NCBI GenBank assembly: GCA_017744915.1
Contig: JAGIAH010000001.1
Coordinates: forward strand, 682,001-746,000
DNA: 64,000 bases
Direction: 5' to 3'
Source: Agrobacterium tumefaciens
GTDB taxonomy: Bacteria > Pseudomonadota > Alphaproteobacteria > Rhizobiales > Rhizobiaceae
The translations under genes were made by a program, and so were the position numbers. Of the stretch, positions 17,593 through 26,914 are shown in pieces (positions within the stretch are counted from its first letter, which is position 1; the number at the start of each line of letters is the position of its first letter). A model generated the notes under the pieces. It was not told where the DNA came from, did not search any database, and saw only the letters and a list, made by a program, of their open reading frames with translations.

Positions 17593-18545
17593 GCAACATC
17601 ATTGGCATCACCATGGGCGACCCGTGCGGCGTCGGCCCCGAGATCACCGTTCGGGCGCTGGCGGACATGTCCGCTGCCGATCGCGCCGCAACCCGGATTT
17701 ACGGAAACCTCCCCACGCTGGAAGCAGCACGGGAGGCGCTCGGTGTTGATATCGATCTCACCTCCCATGTGGTCGACCTGCCGGTGGAGGGCGCGCCGCT
17801 CCCATGGGGCACGCTGTCGCCGGTGGCTGGCGACGCCGCCTTCCGTTTCATCGAAAAAGCCGTGCGCGATGCCGAAGCCGGAACAATCGGCTGCATCGTC
17901 ACCGCGCCGATCAACAAGGAAGCGCTTAATCTGGCAGGCCACCATTATGATGGTCACACCGGCATGCTGCGCAGCCTAACCGGCTCATCCGCCGCCTATA
18001 TGCTGCTCGCTTCCGAGCGACTGAAGGTGATCCACGTATCGACCCATGTTTCCCTGCAGGACGCCATTCGCCGGGCGACGACGGAGCGGGTGCTGGCGAC
18101 CATCCGCGCCGGCAATGCCCATCTGAAGCGCATCGGTTACGAGCGGCCGCGGATCGCCGTTGCCGGCATCAATCCGCATTGCGGCGAAAACGGCCTGTTC
18201 GGCACGGAAGATGACGATCAGATCGCACCGGCGGTTGCAGCCGCCCGCGCCGAAGGCATCGAGGTGCAGGGGCCGATTTCCGCCGATACCGTGTTTCACC
18301 GGGCCTATTCGGGCGCTTTCGATCTCGTTGTCGCGCAATATCACGATCAGGGCCATATCCCGATCAAGCTTGTCGCCTTCGATACCGCCGTCAACGTCTC
18401 CGTCGATCTGCCGATAGACCGCACCTCCGTCGATCACGGCACCGCCTTTGACATTGCCGGCAAAGGCATCGCCAATCACGGCAACATGAATGCGGCCATC
18501 GCCTATGCGCGCAAGCTCGTGTCGAGCAAGGCCCGGAAGGGATGA
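17589..18545 (+). CDS. pdxA2: PdxA2-type 4-phosphohydroxy-acid dehydrogenase
   Basis: 318 residues of the PdxA family: N-terminal [14 protein letters not shown], the loop APINKEAL, and metal ligands expected at His153 (STHVSL), His197 (NPHCGE) and His252 ([10 protein letters not shown]). The short PdxA2 branch oxidises 4-phospho-D-threonate or 4-phospho-D-erythronate to a 3-keto acid that decarboxylates to dihydroxyacetone phosphate (established for clusters with DUF1537 kinases). A DUF1537 kinase lies 2 kb away, so this role is much more likely than pyridoxal phosphate synthesis. The start overlaps the Asp-box gene by 4 nt and the stop overlaps the dehydrogenase gene by 4 nt. Confidence 0.88.
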   Translation: MSNIIGITMGDPCGVGPEITVRALADMSAADRAATRIYGNLPTLEAAREALGVDIDLTSHVVDLPVEGAPLPWGTLSPVAGDAAFRFIEKAVRDAEAGTIGCIVTAPINKEALNLAGHHYDGHTGMLRSLTGSSAAYMLLASERLKVIHVSTHVSLQDAIRRATTERVLATIRAGNAHLKRIGYERPRIAVAGINPHCGENGLFGTEDDDQIAPAVAAARAEGIEVQGPISADTVFHRAYSGAFDLVVAQYHDQGHIPIKLVAFDTAVNVSVDLPIDRTSVDHGTAFDIAGKGIANHGNMNAAIAYARKLVSSKARKG

Positions 18546-19669
18546 GCACCATGTCCACAGCTCCCATTCTCATCCACCAGCCGCGCAGGCTCGCCGTCGG
18601 TGCGGGCACGATTGCGCAGGTAGGGGCCTTCGCCGGCAAAAACACCTCGACCCTGGTGATCGCCACGCCTTTGACGGCTAAATTTGTCGACCGGCTGCAA
18701 TTGCAGGGTCCCTTCACCGTATTCGACGCCATTCCCGGCGAGCCGGATACCGCGACACTCGATGCAGCGCTTGCTGCCGCGCACGCGGCCAAACCCGATC
18801 TCATCGTCGGCCTCGGCGGCGGTTCCGTCATGGATGTGGCAAAGCTTGTCGCGGCGCTGTGGAATTCCGGCCAGAGGCTTGAAGACGTCGCCGGGCCGGA
18901 CAGGGTTGCCGGGCGCGATACGCGGCTCGTGCAAATCGCCACCACCGCCGGCACCGGGTCAGAGGCGGGTATCCGCTCGCTCATCACCGACCCCGTCAAG
19001 GGCAGCAAGATCGCGGTAGAAAGCCCTTATCTGATTGCGGATTTCGCCGTTCTCGATCCGGAGCTCACCTATTCCGTACCACCGGCCGTGACCGCGGCGA
19101 CGGGCGTGGATGCCATGGCCCATTGCGTGGAGGCTTTCACCAATCGCAAGGCCCATCCGATGATCGACGGTTTTGCCCGCATGGGCTTTGCGCTGGTCGG
19201 CAAATATCTGGCGCGCGCCGTTCGCGATGGCGCGGATACGCAAGCGCGGGAAGGCATGATGCTCGCCTCCTATTACGGCGGCATCTGCCTCGGCCCGGTC
19301 AATACGGCCGCCGGCCACGCCATCGCCTATCCGCTCGGCACACTTCTCAACCTGCCGCACGGGCTGGCCAATGCCATCGTCTTTCCGCATGTTCTGGCCT
19401 TCAACCAGCCTGCCGTTTCGGCGAAGACAGCGGAAGTGGCCGGCGCGCTCGGCCTTCGCGATCATCTCTCGCAGGACGATCTCCGCAAGGCGGCGACGGA
19501 TTTCTGCGCCGGGCTCGGCATTGAAATGTCACTCGCGCGGCATGGGGCGACGGAGGGCGATCTGCCCCGTTATGCCGAGGACGCACATGCCATCCGCCGG
19601 CTGATGGACAATAACCCGGTGGATATGAGCCTTGAGGACGTGCTCGGCATCTACCGCCACGCCTTCTGA
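18542..19669 (+). CDS. Iron-containing (group III) alcohol dehydrogenase
   Basis: 375 residues. The nucleotide-binding motif [12 protein letters not shown] is at about 90-101 and TTAGTGSE at about 134-141. Metal ligands fit Asp190, His194 ([12 protein letters not shown]), His259 ([11 protein letters not shown]) and His273 ([15 protein letters not shown]). The family covers maleylacetate reductase, lactaldehyde and butanol dehydrogenases and others. ATG 18542 overlaps the pdxA2 stop; ATG at 18551 is an alternative start. It probably reduces an aldehyde or oxidises a hydroxyl group in the pathway of this island (inference). Confidence 0.9.
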   Translation: MSTMSTAPILIHQPRRLAVGAGTIAQVGAFAGKNTSTLVIATPLTAKFVDRLQLQGPFTVFDAIPGEPDTATLDAALAAAHAAKPDLIVGLGGGSVMDVAKLVAALWNSGQRLEDVAGPDRVAGRDTRLVQIATTAGTGSEAGIRSLITDPVKGSKIAVESPYLIADFAVLDPELTYSVPPAVTAATGVDAMAHCVEAFTNRKAHPMIDGFARMGFALVGKYLARAVRDGADTQAREGMMLASYYGGICLGPVNTAAGHAIAYPLGTLLNLPHGLANAIVFPHVLAFNQPAVSAKTAEVAGALGLRDHLSQDDLRKAATDFCAGLGIEMSLARHGATEGDLPRYAEDAHAIRRLMDNNPVDMSLEDVLGIYRHAF

Positions 19670-19716
19670 GGAGAAAGCCCGTGCGTGGCTAAGCGCACCG
19701 GCCCTGGGCCGCAGCC

Positions 19717-20424
19717 TTAATCCGCATGGGACGATTCAAACAGGCGGTCACGCGAGCCCGTCAGGTGCTGGAGCATCAACTGGCGGGCCGCTTCCGCATC
19801 GCCATCGGCAATCGCCTTTGCAATGGCCTCATGCTCGGCGAAAACGCGCGTCAGGCCGGACGCCTCCCGCTTTACCGACATGCCGTGAAACTTCATGCCC
19901 ACCGCAATATGGTCCTTGAGCGCTTCCATGGCGGTGGAGAAATAACTGTTCCTGGCCGCCCGCGCGATTGCGAGGTGAAACTGGTAGTCGGCATCCTCGC
20001 GGTGGGACTGGCGATTGGTAGCGTCCCGCATCAGCTCGAGCGCCTTCCTGATCGCAGCCAGCCTTTCGGCATCGTGCCGCAATGCCGCCGCAGCGGCAGC
20101 GGCCGGCTCCAGCGTCAACCTGAATTCATAACAGTTCAGAAGATCCGCGACATTTTCCAGCTGGCCGAAACCGAGCGGCTCGCGCAGGCCAAACGCCCTG
20201 ACATAGCTGCCGGAACCCCTGCGGGAATAGATGAACCCCTGCTCGCGCAGGCGCCGCAGCGCCTCGCGCACGACCGGGCGCGAGACTTCGAATTCCATGG
20301 CGAGTTCATGTTCGGTCGGCAGCCGCTCATCCGGCTTATAGGCCCCGGATTTGATCGCCCGGTGCATTCTCTCGAAAATAATGTCCGGAAGTGCCTTGCG
20401 CGCCGTTTCTTTCATCAGCCCCAT
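19717..20424 (-). CDS. FadR-type GntR/FCD transcriptional regulator
   Basis: 235 residues from ATG 20424. The wHTH shows LPTEHELAMEFEVSRPVVREALRRLREQG (given here as LPTEHELAMEF and VSRPVVREALRRL), then the arm SRRGSGSYV typical of FadR/UxuR proteins. The FCD domain has FRLTLEPAAAA, DYQFHLAIARAARN and FAEHEAIAKAI. A TTG-initiated extension to 20457 would overlap the kinase; ATG 20424 with GGAGAG about 10 nt upstream leaves a 4-bp gap after the kinase stop, so both are cotranscribed. It most likely controls the divergent promoters at 16.1-16.4 kb and its own operon. Confidence 0.88.
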   Translation of the reverse strand: MGLMKETARKALPDIIFERMHRAIKSGAYKPDERLPTEHELAMEFEVSRPVVREALRRLREQGFIYSRRGSGSYVRAFGLREPLGFGQLENVADLLNCYEFRLTLEPAAAAAAALRHDAERLAAIRKALELMRDATNRQSHREDADYQFHLAIARAARNSYFSTAMEALKDHIAVGMKFHGMSVKREASGLTRVFAEHEAIAKAIADGDAEAARQLMLQHLTGSRDRLFESSHAD

Positions 20425-20428
20425 CTGG

Positions 20429-21484
20429 TCAGCTCTCTCCAGCGTCGTTTTCGCCAAGCATCATTTTCGCAATCCGTTTCAACGTGTCAGCTTGCCCAAA
20501 ACCGCCGGACTTCGCAATGATGCATTGGTCACCAGCCCAGCCGACGCCAAGACCCGGCAGGCATTCGCCGGCAAGACGCAGGCGCGAGATGCCCATGGCC
20601 CGCAGCACGACTTCGGCAGTCGCCCCGCCCGAGAGAAGCAGTCTTTTCGCCCCGGCGGTGAAATGCGGCACGACGCCTTCCGCCAGATGATCGGAAACTG
20701 CAAGCGGCGAGAGATCGTCCGCACCCTGCGTTGCCTGAACCAGTGTCAGATCAGAATCATCGCTGGCTTGATGCGGCACGGCACCATTGGGCGCCTCGAT
20801 GATCGAGACATTCCCGACGCTCCTGAGAACGTCGATCTGCCCGACCGTGATCGGATCGCGCGAGCCGATGACAAAAACGCCCTTGCCGGGTGGAATGGTC
20901 GCCGCCTGCGGAGCGCGCTCGGCCGCCATCGTCTCGGCCAGCGCTTCGGCAAGCCCGCGCGCACCCACCAGAAGATCGATCCCCTCTGCCTGCGCGGCGA
21001 TGAGGGCCTCGCGAATATCACCTTGCGAGCCCGTATCCGGTATCGTGCAGCGCGCGGCATGCCCGCCGAGTTTTGCAGCAACCGGAATGGCGGTTTCGAC
21101 ACCGAAGCCGGAGACGGCGCCGCCGGTGACGATACGTCCGAAATCGGGAATGGCGGGGGCGACCAGTGCCTGCCGATAGGAAATCGCGTCCATTTCCGCC
21201 GCAATATGTCCCTTCAACCGGGAATCGATCTTCTTGAAAAACATCGTACCGGCCGGAACCAGCGCCATCAGGTCCCGCGTGCGGCGGTGGGCCTCCTCCG
21301 CCTCGCCATCGCGGCAGCCGAGATTGACGCTAAGGACCGCAGGCGCATCCACAAGCGCTTCGCGAACACCATCAAGCCCGATCGCAACCTCGGTTGCCAG
21401 CCCGCGCCCGGCGAAGGGGGCGGCGGCATCAAGAGCACCGGTCAGATCATCGGCGAAAATCAGCAGCACGGGCAGAGCCTTCAT
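20429..21484 (-). CDS. DUF1537 four-carbon acid-sugar kinase family protein
   Basis: 351 residues. The family hallmark FADDLTGALDAAAPFA is at about residues 10-25, FKKIDSRLKGHI is at about 83-94, and the C-terminal nucleotide domain has LLLSGGATAEVVLRAMG and LPGLGVG. Family members (DtnK, DenK, OtnK and relatives) phosphorylate D-threonate, erythronate and related acids at the 4-position, feeding PdxA2. At 351 residues it is shorter than the usual roughly 420, mainly in the region between the two domains, so its substrate may differ. Upstream of the ATG the DNA is AT-rich and holds GAGGTAAAACATTACAAC, possibly its promoter or ribosome site. Confidence 0.88.
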   Translation of the reverse strand: MKALPVLLIFADDLTGALDAAAPFAGRGLATEVAIGLDGVREALVDAPAVLSVNLGCRDGEAEEAHRRTRDLMALVPAGTMFFKKIDSRLKGHIAAEMDAISYRQALVAPAIPDFGRIVTGGAVSGFGVETAIPVAAKLGGHAARCTIPDTGSQGDIREALIAAQAEGIDLLVGARGLAEALAETMAAERAPQAATIPPGKGVFVIGSRDPITVGQIDVLRSVGNVSIIEAPNGAVPHQASDDSDLTLVQATQGADDLSPLAVSDHLAEGVVPHFTAGAKRLLLSGGATAEVVLRAMGISRLRLAGECLPGLGVGWAGDQCIIAKSGGFGQADTLKRIAKMMLGENDAGES

Positions 21485-21633
21485 AAAAGTTGTAATGTTT
21501 TACCTCGATAAATTTATTTATAATCAATAGATAAAAGGATGTGAATAACAAAAATTGTCATGCGCATGCAAAAGGCCGACGGCAGCCTCGCGTTGCCGCG
21601 GGGCGGGCGAAAGAAGGAAAGCATATATAGCCG

Positions 21634-23877
21634 CTAGATGAACCGGAAAGGCAGGCCCGAGATGAGCGCCTTGACGAAGCGCTTTTTCTGAAAGCGTCCG
21701 TTCAACGAAACGCGCGGCAGCTGGGCCGGCTTTTCGAGGCTGTGAGGGCCGAGAACACCGGCCTGCGTGGTGACCGCCACGGAGAAGCCCGCATCCGATA
21801 CCGCTTTTGCTTCGCGCTCTCCCACGGCCCGGACCCAGCCATAGGGATAAGAGAAGGATTGCGGCCGCTGGCCGACATAAGCTTCCACCCGGCGCGTCGA
21901 TTCCTCGATCTCATGGGCGAGGCGCGCCGCATCGATCTTGCGCATATTCACATGTGTCATGGTATGCGCGCCAAAATGCACGAGCGGATCGTCCGACAGC
22001 CCCCTGAGTTCGGCCGCATCCATGACGAGGTCGTCCACCATCGCGATGGGGTCGAGGCCATGCTGCCTTGCGACGCGATCGATCCTTTCCACCGCGTCAT
22101 CTTCCGCGGATTCCTGGACGAAGTTTTCAAGCCGGGCGAATGCCTCCAGCTTCTGTGACGGCGTGGCACATTCCACCTGCTCCGGCCCTGCCCCAAAATC
22201 AAATTCGAACGATGCGGCTTTCTGCGTCAACGCCGCCGCGGTTTCCCACCACAGGCTGCGGCTGCGCTCAACAAAACCCGGCGTGATGAAAATCGTGTAG
22301 GGAACCGCGTATTTACGGAAGATCGGCGCGGCATGTTCGGCATTGTTGCGATAACCGTCATCAAGCGTGAAGGCGCAGAACGACCGGCCTTCGCCGCTGT
22401 CGGCAAGCAAAGCCGGCAGATCATGCAGATGAACGGGCACGAGACCGGATTCGAGCGCGGCCTCAATGGCATCTTCCAGAAATTGCGGCGTGACGGACAA
22501 TTGCACATTGGGCGCAAAAGCCGAAATCGGCTGCCCCGGGCGCACATGGTGAAGCGTGAAAATCACGCCCCGCCCGGCAAGGGATGGAAATGCCGAGCGG
22601 ACAGCCGGAAGAGAAGTCACCTCCAGCCCCGCCCTTATGGCCCCATATTTCACCAGGCGTTTGACCGGCGGCAACATGGCCCTTGCCGATTCTCCTGACA
22701 CCAGACCGGGAAGAATGCGTTTTCTCAGCACCCGCAAGGCGGTCAGCGGCAGATCGATCAGGCCCGGCAGGGGATCGTTCGGTGCAAAAGCGGCCCAGCT
22801 GCGAATTTTGCCGAGGGAGGTGAGATAATCGCCAAGTCTCACCTGTCCCCTCCGTACCAATGTGAAGGCGGCAACGGTATCGCGGATGAGATAGGACCAG
22901 GAAGTGCCCTGCCGCGCAGTGACCGCCTGCCCGGTGGGCATATCATTGGCCACCCGCCACAACAGCCCGCCAAGATCGATGCCGGCGGCCGAACAGAGGC
23001 CGAACCACGACCACGGGCGCGGATTGACATCGAGAAGTTTCAGCGACCCATCCCTGCCGTCGAATTTGAATTCCACTTCGACCAGCCCGCTGTGACCTGC
23101 CGATTTCAGTATTTTCCGGGCCGCTTCGACCGCTTGCCGGTTATCGACAACCTCGACGCGCGTGCTGGTATAACCGAAATCGACGGGATATTGCCTTGCG
23201 CGTCGCGCGGTGAATTCGGCAACCGGCTCCCCGTTCAGCCACAGGGCCGCATAGGAAAACTGGCTTTCTCCTCCACCCGGAATGAGTTCCTGCACGACGA
23301 CATTGTCAGGGCCGATCTCTCCACTGGCATCAGCGAAAGCGGTTTTAAGCCCCTCTCGGTCATCGGCACGAATAACTTTCGCCCGGGCGATCGAAGTATT
23401 CCCGCCGCCCATATTCGGCTTCAGAATGACGGGAAACATCACATCCAGCCCGTCGATATCGGCAGCCGATGTCAGCGCATAGGTTCGGGGAATGCTGACG
23501 CCGAGTTCCGCCGCACGTTTATAGAGCAGCGGTTTTTCACACAGCCATTGCAGGTTCGTCCATTCCGGCAGAATGATTTTGTAAAGCGCCGAAAGCTCCT
23601 CGCGATGCTGCGAAACAAGCTGAACCTCACCATCGCCCGATGGCACCAGCAGGCAGCCCTTCAGACCCGGTTTTTCAGCCATTTGCCGCAGAAACGCCAT
23701 CGCCCCATCATCATGCGGACCGGCCCAGCGGATTGTTTCCCGCACGAAGCGCGACCAGCCCGGCAGCGGTGAATCATGGGTAAGGTAATAGACCGGCACA
23801 TTCAGGACACCGAGGCTGCGGGCAAGGGCAAGCGTGCCGTGAGCGCCGCCGATAATAACAACACCTGGAATGGTCAA
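21634..23877 (-). CDS. ATP-grasp ligase fused to a NodB-type polysaccharide deacetylase
   Basis: 747 residues. Residues about 1-330 form an ATP-grasp module: GVVIIGGAHGTLALARSLG, FPVILKPNMGGGNTS and LKLLDVNPRPWSWFG (the DxNPR metal site). Residues about 430-740 form a carbohydrate esterase 4/NodB domain: FTLDDGYRNN with Asp506-Asp507, GAHTMTHVN with His638 and His642, and FSYPYGW. All three metal ligands of active deacetylases are kept. The start is TTG, because no in-frame ATG with a ribosome site was found. No signal peptide. It could make or trim an amidated cell-surface sugar (inference). It stands alone between the acid-sugar island and a thioesterase gene. Confidence 0.85.
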   Translation of the reverse strand: MTIPGVVIIGGAHGTLALARSLGVLNVPVYYLTHDSPLPGWSRFVRETIRWAGPHDDGAMAFLRQMAEKPGLKGCLLVPSGDGEVQLVSQHREELSALYKIILPEWTNLQWLCEKPLLYKRAAELGVSIPRTYALTSAADIDGLDVMFPVILKPNMGGGNTSIARAKVIRADDREGLKTAFADASGEIGPDNVVVQELIPGGGESQFSYAALWLNGEPVAEFTARRARQYPVDFGYTSTRVEVVDNRQAVEAARKILKSAGHSGLVEVEFKFDGRDGSLKLLDVNPRPWSWFGLCSAAGIDLGGLLWRVANDMPTGQAVTARQGTSWSYLIRDTVAAFTLVRRGQVRLGDYLTSLGKIRSWAAFAPNDPLPGLIDLPLTALRVLRKRILPGLVSGESARAMLPPVKRLVKYGAIRAGLEVTSLPAVRSAFPSLAGRGVIFTLHHVRPGQPISAFAPNVQLSVTPQFLEDAIEAALESGLVPVHLHDLPALLADSGEGRSFCAFTLDDGYRNNAEHAAPIFRKYAVPYTIFITPGFVERSRSLWWETAAALTQKAASFEFDFGAGPEQVECATPSQKLEAFARLENFVQESAEDDAVERIDRVARQHGLDPIAMVDDLVMDAAELRGLSDDPLVHFGAHTMTHVNMRKIDAARLAHEIEESTRRVEAYVGQRPQSFSYPYGWVRAVGEREAKAVSDAGFSVAVTTQAGVLGPHSLEKPAQLPRVSLNGRFQKKRFVKALISGLPFRFI

Positions 23878-24039
23878 AGCCTGATCCCCGTCCTATTCCA
23901 CATCTTGATCGCAAAAATTGATAAATAAATTGGATATTTCTAAAGTATTGGGCGGACGACTATCGAATGACGAGAAAGCCAAAGCGCCTACGCTCTTCCA
24001 GCAGGCGCTTCGGAGTTTGCTTTGAAAAAGGCGCTGGCC

Positions 24040-24441
24040 TCACGCTTCCTTGCGCACCTCCTTGCGCACCGGGCGTGGCTCGCCATTCTCATCCACGGCG
24101 ACCATGATGAAGACGGCCTCCGTGACCTTTTCGCGCGAATCCTGATAGTGCCTGCGGGTCCAGGCCTCGATCTTGAGCGTGACGGAGGTGCGGCCGATCC
24201 TTTCGATCCGCGTGTAGACGCAGAGCGTATCGCCGATCTTGACCGGCTTCTTGAAGACGATTTCATGGACCGCCACGGTGACGGTGCGGCCGCCGGCCAC
24301 ATCATTGGCGCGCACGAAAGCCGCAAGGTCCATCTGCGACATGACCCAGCCGCCGAAAATATCGCCGGCCGGATTGGCGTCGGCGGGCATGGCAAGCGTT
24401 CTGAGCGTCAGTTCCATATCGGCGGGCGGTTGCTGGTCCAT
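24040..24441 (-). CDS. YciA-type acyl-CoA thioesterase (hotdog fold)
   Basis: 133 residues from ATG 24441 (AAGGAA 8 nt upstream; the frame is open to 24534). The family signature DANPAGDIFGGWVMSQMDLAA contains the catalytic Asp, followed by VAVHEIVFKKPVKIGDTL and FIMVAVDENGEPRPV. YciA-type enzymes hydrolyse a broad range of acyl-CoAs and usually form trimers of dimers in the cytosol. Not part of an operon with its neighbours. Confidence 0.92.
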   Translation of the reverse strand: MDQQPPADMELTLRTLAMPADANPAGDIFGGWVMSQMDLAAFVRANDVAGGRTVTVAVHEIVFKKPVKIGDTLCVYTRIERIGRTSVTLKIEAWTRRHYQDSREKVTEAVFIMVAVDENGEPRPVRKEVRKEA

Positions 24442-24615
24442 GTCTCGAATTCCTTTCACAAACCTCCCGCTGCCGGACTTAAAACAACCGCGCCCCATCA
24501 GCCAATAGCCGATTTGTCGCGGCAGCCCTTCCAAAACAGCAAGGAATCACAGGCCAATCGTAAGCTTCGGTTAACCATGATGGGGCACGATTCCAGAAAA
24601 CGCGAGGGCGTGCGA

Positions 24616-24810
24616 ATGGCCTATGACTGGAGTGGAAACAACACGATACAGCAGCGCTACGACCGTATCGTACTGGCGGTCGCCAGCATCGTCGCCATCA
24701 GCCTGGCGACCGGCACGCTGGCGCTCCGTTCGCAGGTGGAGCCGGACACCACCATAAGCATTGCCAAGCAGCAACGGCTCGGCTCGGACAAATGGCATTT
24801 GCGGCTTTGA
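24616..24810 (+). CDS. Small single-pass membrane protein of unknown function
   Basis: 64 residues, MAYDWSGNNTIQQRYDRIV then a hydrophobic segment (about residues 17-36, VLAVASIVAISLATGTLAL) and a polar tail ending DKWHLRL. ATG 24616 has GAGGG at 24604-24608, 7 nt upstream; a start at ATG 24577 is possible. It lies alone between two genes of the opposite strand. The function is not recognised; membrane orientation is predicted N-in. Confidence 0.6.
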   Translation: MAYDWSGNNTIQQRYDRIVLAVASIVAISLATGTLALRSQVEPDTTISIAKQQRLGSDKWHLRL

Positions 24811-24845
24811 GCCAAAGCGATCAGGCCGGTCACGCCTGACGATAT

Positions 24846-26621
24846 TTACTTCTGTGAAGCGTGGTCCAGATGGGCCACAGCCGGGGTAAGAACCGACAGG
24901 AATGTCTCCGACCGGCCGATATAAACGATCGCCGCACCGTCTATCCCGTTCAGAACCTCCGCCAGCGTATCCTGCGTCTGTTTTTCCAGACCTTCCAGCA
25001 AATCGTCGACAACGACGAATTTCGGCTTCAGCAGCAGGGCATTGGCAACGCGGATGCTGGCCTGCTCATCCGAATCCAGCTTCTTGTCCCAGCGGATATT
25101 TTCATCGAGACGGGAAACCATTTCGCCGAGCCCGCATGCGGTGAGCGCCGAGAGGTAGTCCGCATCGGTAAACCGCTGGGGCGCACGCGGATAGGCCAGG
25201 ATTTCACGCAGCGAACCCGCCGGCAGATAACCGTGCTGGGCAATGAAGAGTGTGTCGGATTGTTCGGGCATCTCGATCCTGCCCTGCCCCCAGGGCCAAA
25301 GCCCGGCCATGGCAGCAAATAACAGCCGCCGGTTCACGCCCTGCTCGCCATTGATCATCAGCCGCTCGCCCGGCCCGATCTCGATATCGCTCTCGCGCAA
25401 CCGGAAGCCGCGCTCCATGTCCTGCCCGCCCGCATCACGGCAGATGGTGACCGATTGCAGGCGGATTTTTTCATTCTCCGCGCTGCGCTGCAGATCAATC
25501 GTGAGGCCGTGCTGCTCCACGCTGTCCATCTGGATAAGAGCGTTGCGGAACACCGAAACGCGCTGCAAGGTCGCCTTCCAGCTGGCAATAGGGCCGAAAT
25601 TGTCGATATACCAGCGCAGCGCCGTATTGACCTGGTTAAAAGCGCCGACGGCCATCATCAGCCCGCCGAAGGTGAGGTTGCCGGAAAAATAGACCGGCGC
25701 GGCAATCAGGATCGGTGCAACCACCGCCAGCCAGCCATAACCCGCCGATACCCATGTCAGATGCGTCAGCGCTATGGCGAGCCCGCGGATGACGCCGAGC
25801 ACCGCATCAATATCGATGCCGATCCGTCGCCTTTCGTTCTTTTCGCCGCGGGCAAGGGCAATGGCGGCAAGGTTTTCGCTGGCCCGCATCAGGGAAAAGC
25901 GCAGTTCCGCCTCTTTGGAATAACGCTCGGCATTCAGCCCCACCAGCCGGTAACCAACGAGATTGCTGAGCAGCGAGGCGGACCCGGCATAAAGGATTGC
26001 TGCCCAGACCATATAGCCGGGGATCGCATAGGTATCGCCGCTGATGGTGATGGCAAAACCCGCCGAGAGCGACCAGAGGACACCGATGAAGCTGACGAGC
26101 AGGATCGTCGCATTGACGAGGCCGATCGAAAGCGCCGTGCTGCTTTCGGCAAGATTGCGGACATCGTCATGCAGGCGCTGATCCGGATTGATCGCAATCG
26201 TGCCAAAACCGGCAAGACGGGCGGCGCGCCCCGGTTTCAGCCATTGATCGACCATGTCCTTGGCAAGACCCTCGCGCATGTTCAGCGCCGTCATCTGGTT
26301 GAGCCATGTCTGGATGACATTGAGGAGAAGCAGCAGCCCGGCGATGATCGCAAAAACTTCGAGCTGATGAATGAAGGCATCAAGATCGCGCCGCTCCAGC
26401 GCGTTGTAAAACGGCGCATTCCATTCATTGAGCCTGATCTGCCCATAGGCGGTGAGCAAGATGACCGTGAGCAGTGCTATCGACAGCATGATCAGCCGGT
26501 TGCGCACCGGCGACGTCCAGAAGGCACGCCCCATCATCCGCAGCTGCGCCGGAAAATCGAGATCGAAACCCGAAAGGTTCGCCGCGCTCTTGCGCTGGTC
26601 GTCGGTCACCGTTGTTGCCAT
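24846..26621 (-). CDS. SbmA/BacA-like ABC membrane protein with a degenerate ATPase domain
   Basis: 591 residues. The N-terminal 350 residues match the SbmA/BacA-type transmembrane domain of the YddA family (VRNRLIMLSIALLTVILLTAYGQIRLNEWNAPFYNALERRD in segments, LRWYIDNFGPIASWKATLQRV). The C-terminal ABC domain has lost the motifs for ATP use. The P-loop reads GEQGVNRR (425-432) with no Lys-Ser/Thr, the signature reads LDSDEQAS (about 515) instead of LSxGEQ, and Walker B ends in Asp-Asp (539-540) without the catalytic Glu. The H-loop region VYIGRSE lacks the His. Intact relatives export vitamin B12 or peptides or help fatty-acid modification. This one may work with the proton-motive force like SbmA, or as a regulator (inference). 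Confidence 0.85.
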   Translation of the reverse strand: MATTVTDDQRKSAANLSGFDLDFPAQLRMMGRAFWTSPVRNRLIMLSIALLTVILLTAYGQIRLNEWNAPFYNALERRDLDAFIHQLEVFAIIAGLLLLLNVIQTWLNQMTALNMREGLAKDMVDQWLKPGRAARLAGFGTIAINPDQRLHDDVRNLAESSTALSIGLVNATILLVSFIGVLWSLSAGFAITISGDTYAIPGYMVWAAILYAGSASLLSNLVGYRLVGLNAERYSKEAELRFSLMRASENLAAIALARGEKNERRRIGIDIDAVLGVIRGLAIALTHLTWVSAGYGWLAVVAPILIAAPVYFSGNLTFGGLMMAVGAFNQVNTALRWYIDNFGPIASWKATLQRVSVFRNALIQMDSVEQHGLTIDLQRSAENEKIRLQSVTICRDAGGQDMERGFRLRESDIEIGPGERLMINGEQGVNRRLLFAAMAGLWPWGQGRIEMPEQSDTLFIAQHGYLPAGSLREILAYPRAPQRFTDADYLSALTACGLGEMVSRLDENIRWDKKLDSDEQASIRVANALLLKPKFVVVDDLLEGLEKQTQDTLAEVLNGIDGAAIVYIGRSETFLSVLTPAVAHLDHASQK

Positions 26622-26914
26622 TCATTCCATTCCGAAACGTCAATCGGCAAAGAAAGCGGGTCGCGATTCTGCGCCTTGCGATGCCAAGCAATAACACGCC
26701 GTTGAACCTTGTCCACAATCCCGGCGAAATCTGAGCGGCGATGATTAAAAAGCCCCAGGCCATTCTTCCTGCGGGCAGACATCGCGGCCTCAACCAACAA
26801 TGCAGTTACCCCCGGAAATGATCCTTGCTTTCTTTTCCTGCATTGCACAAAATCCCGATAATTTCAGAGGGGCGGATAACCGCATAAACCGGAAAAACCG
26901 GGCAAGGCAGATTA

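Noticed and set aside
10125..21484. Canonical sialic acid catabolism
   Set aside because: An aldolase of the NanA family and a sialidase-like protein are present, but no NanE or NanK-type gene is seen, the propeller protein lacks a signal peptide, and PdxA2/DUF1537 do not belong to that pathway.
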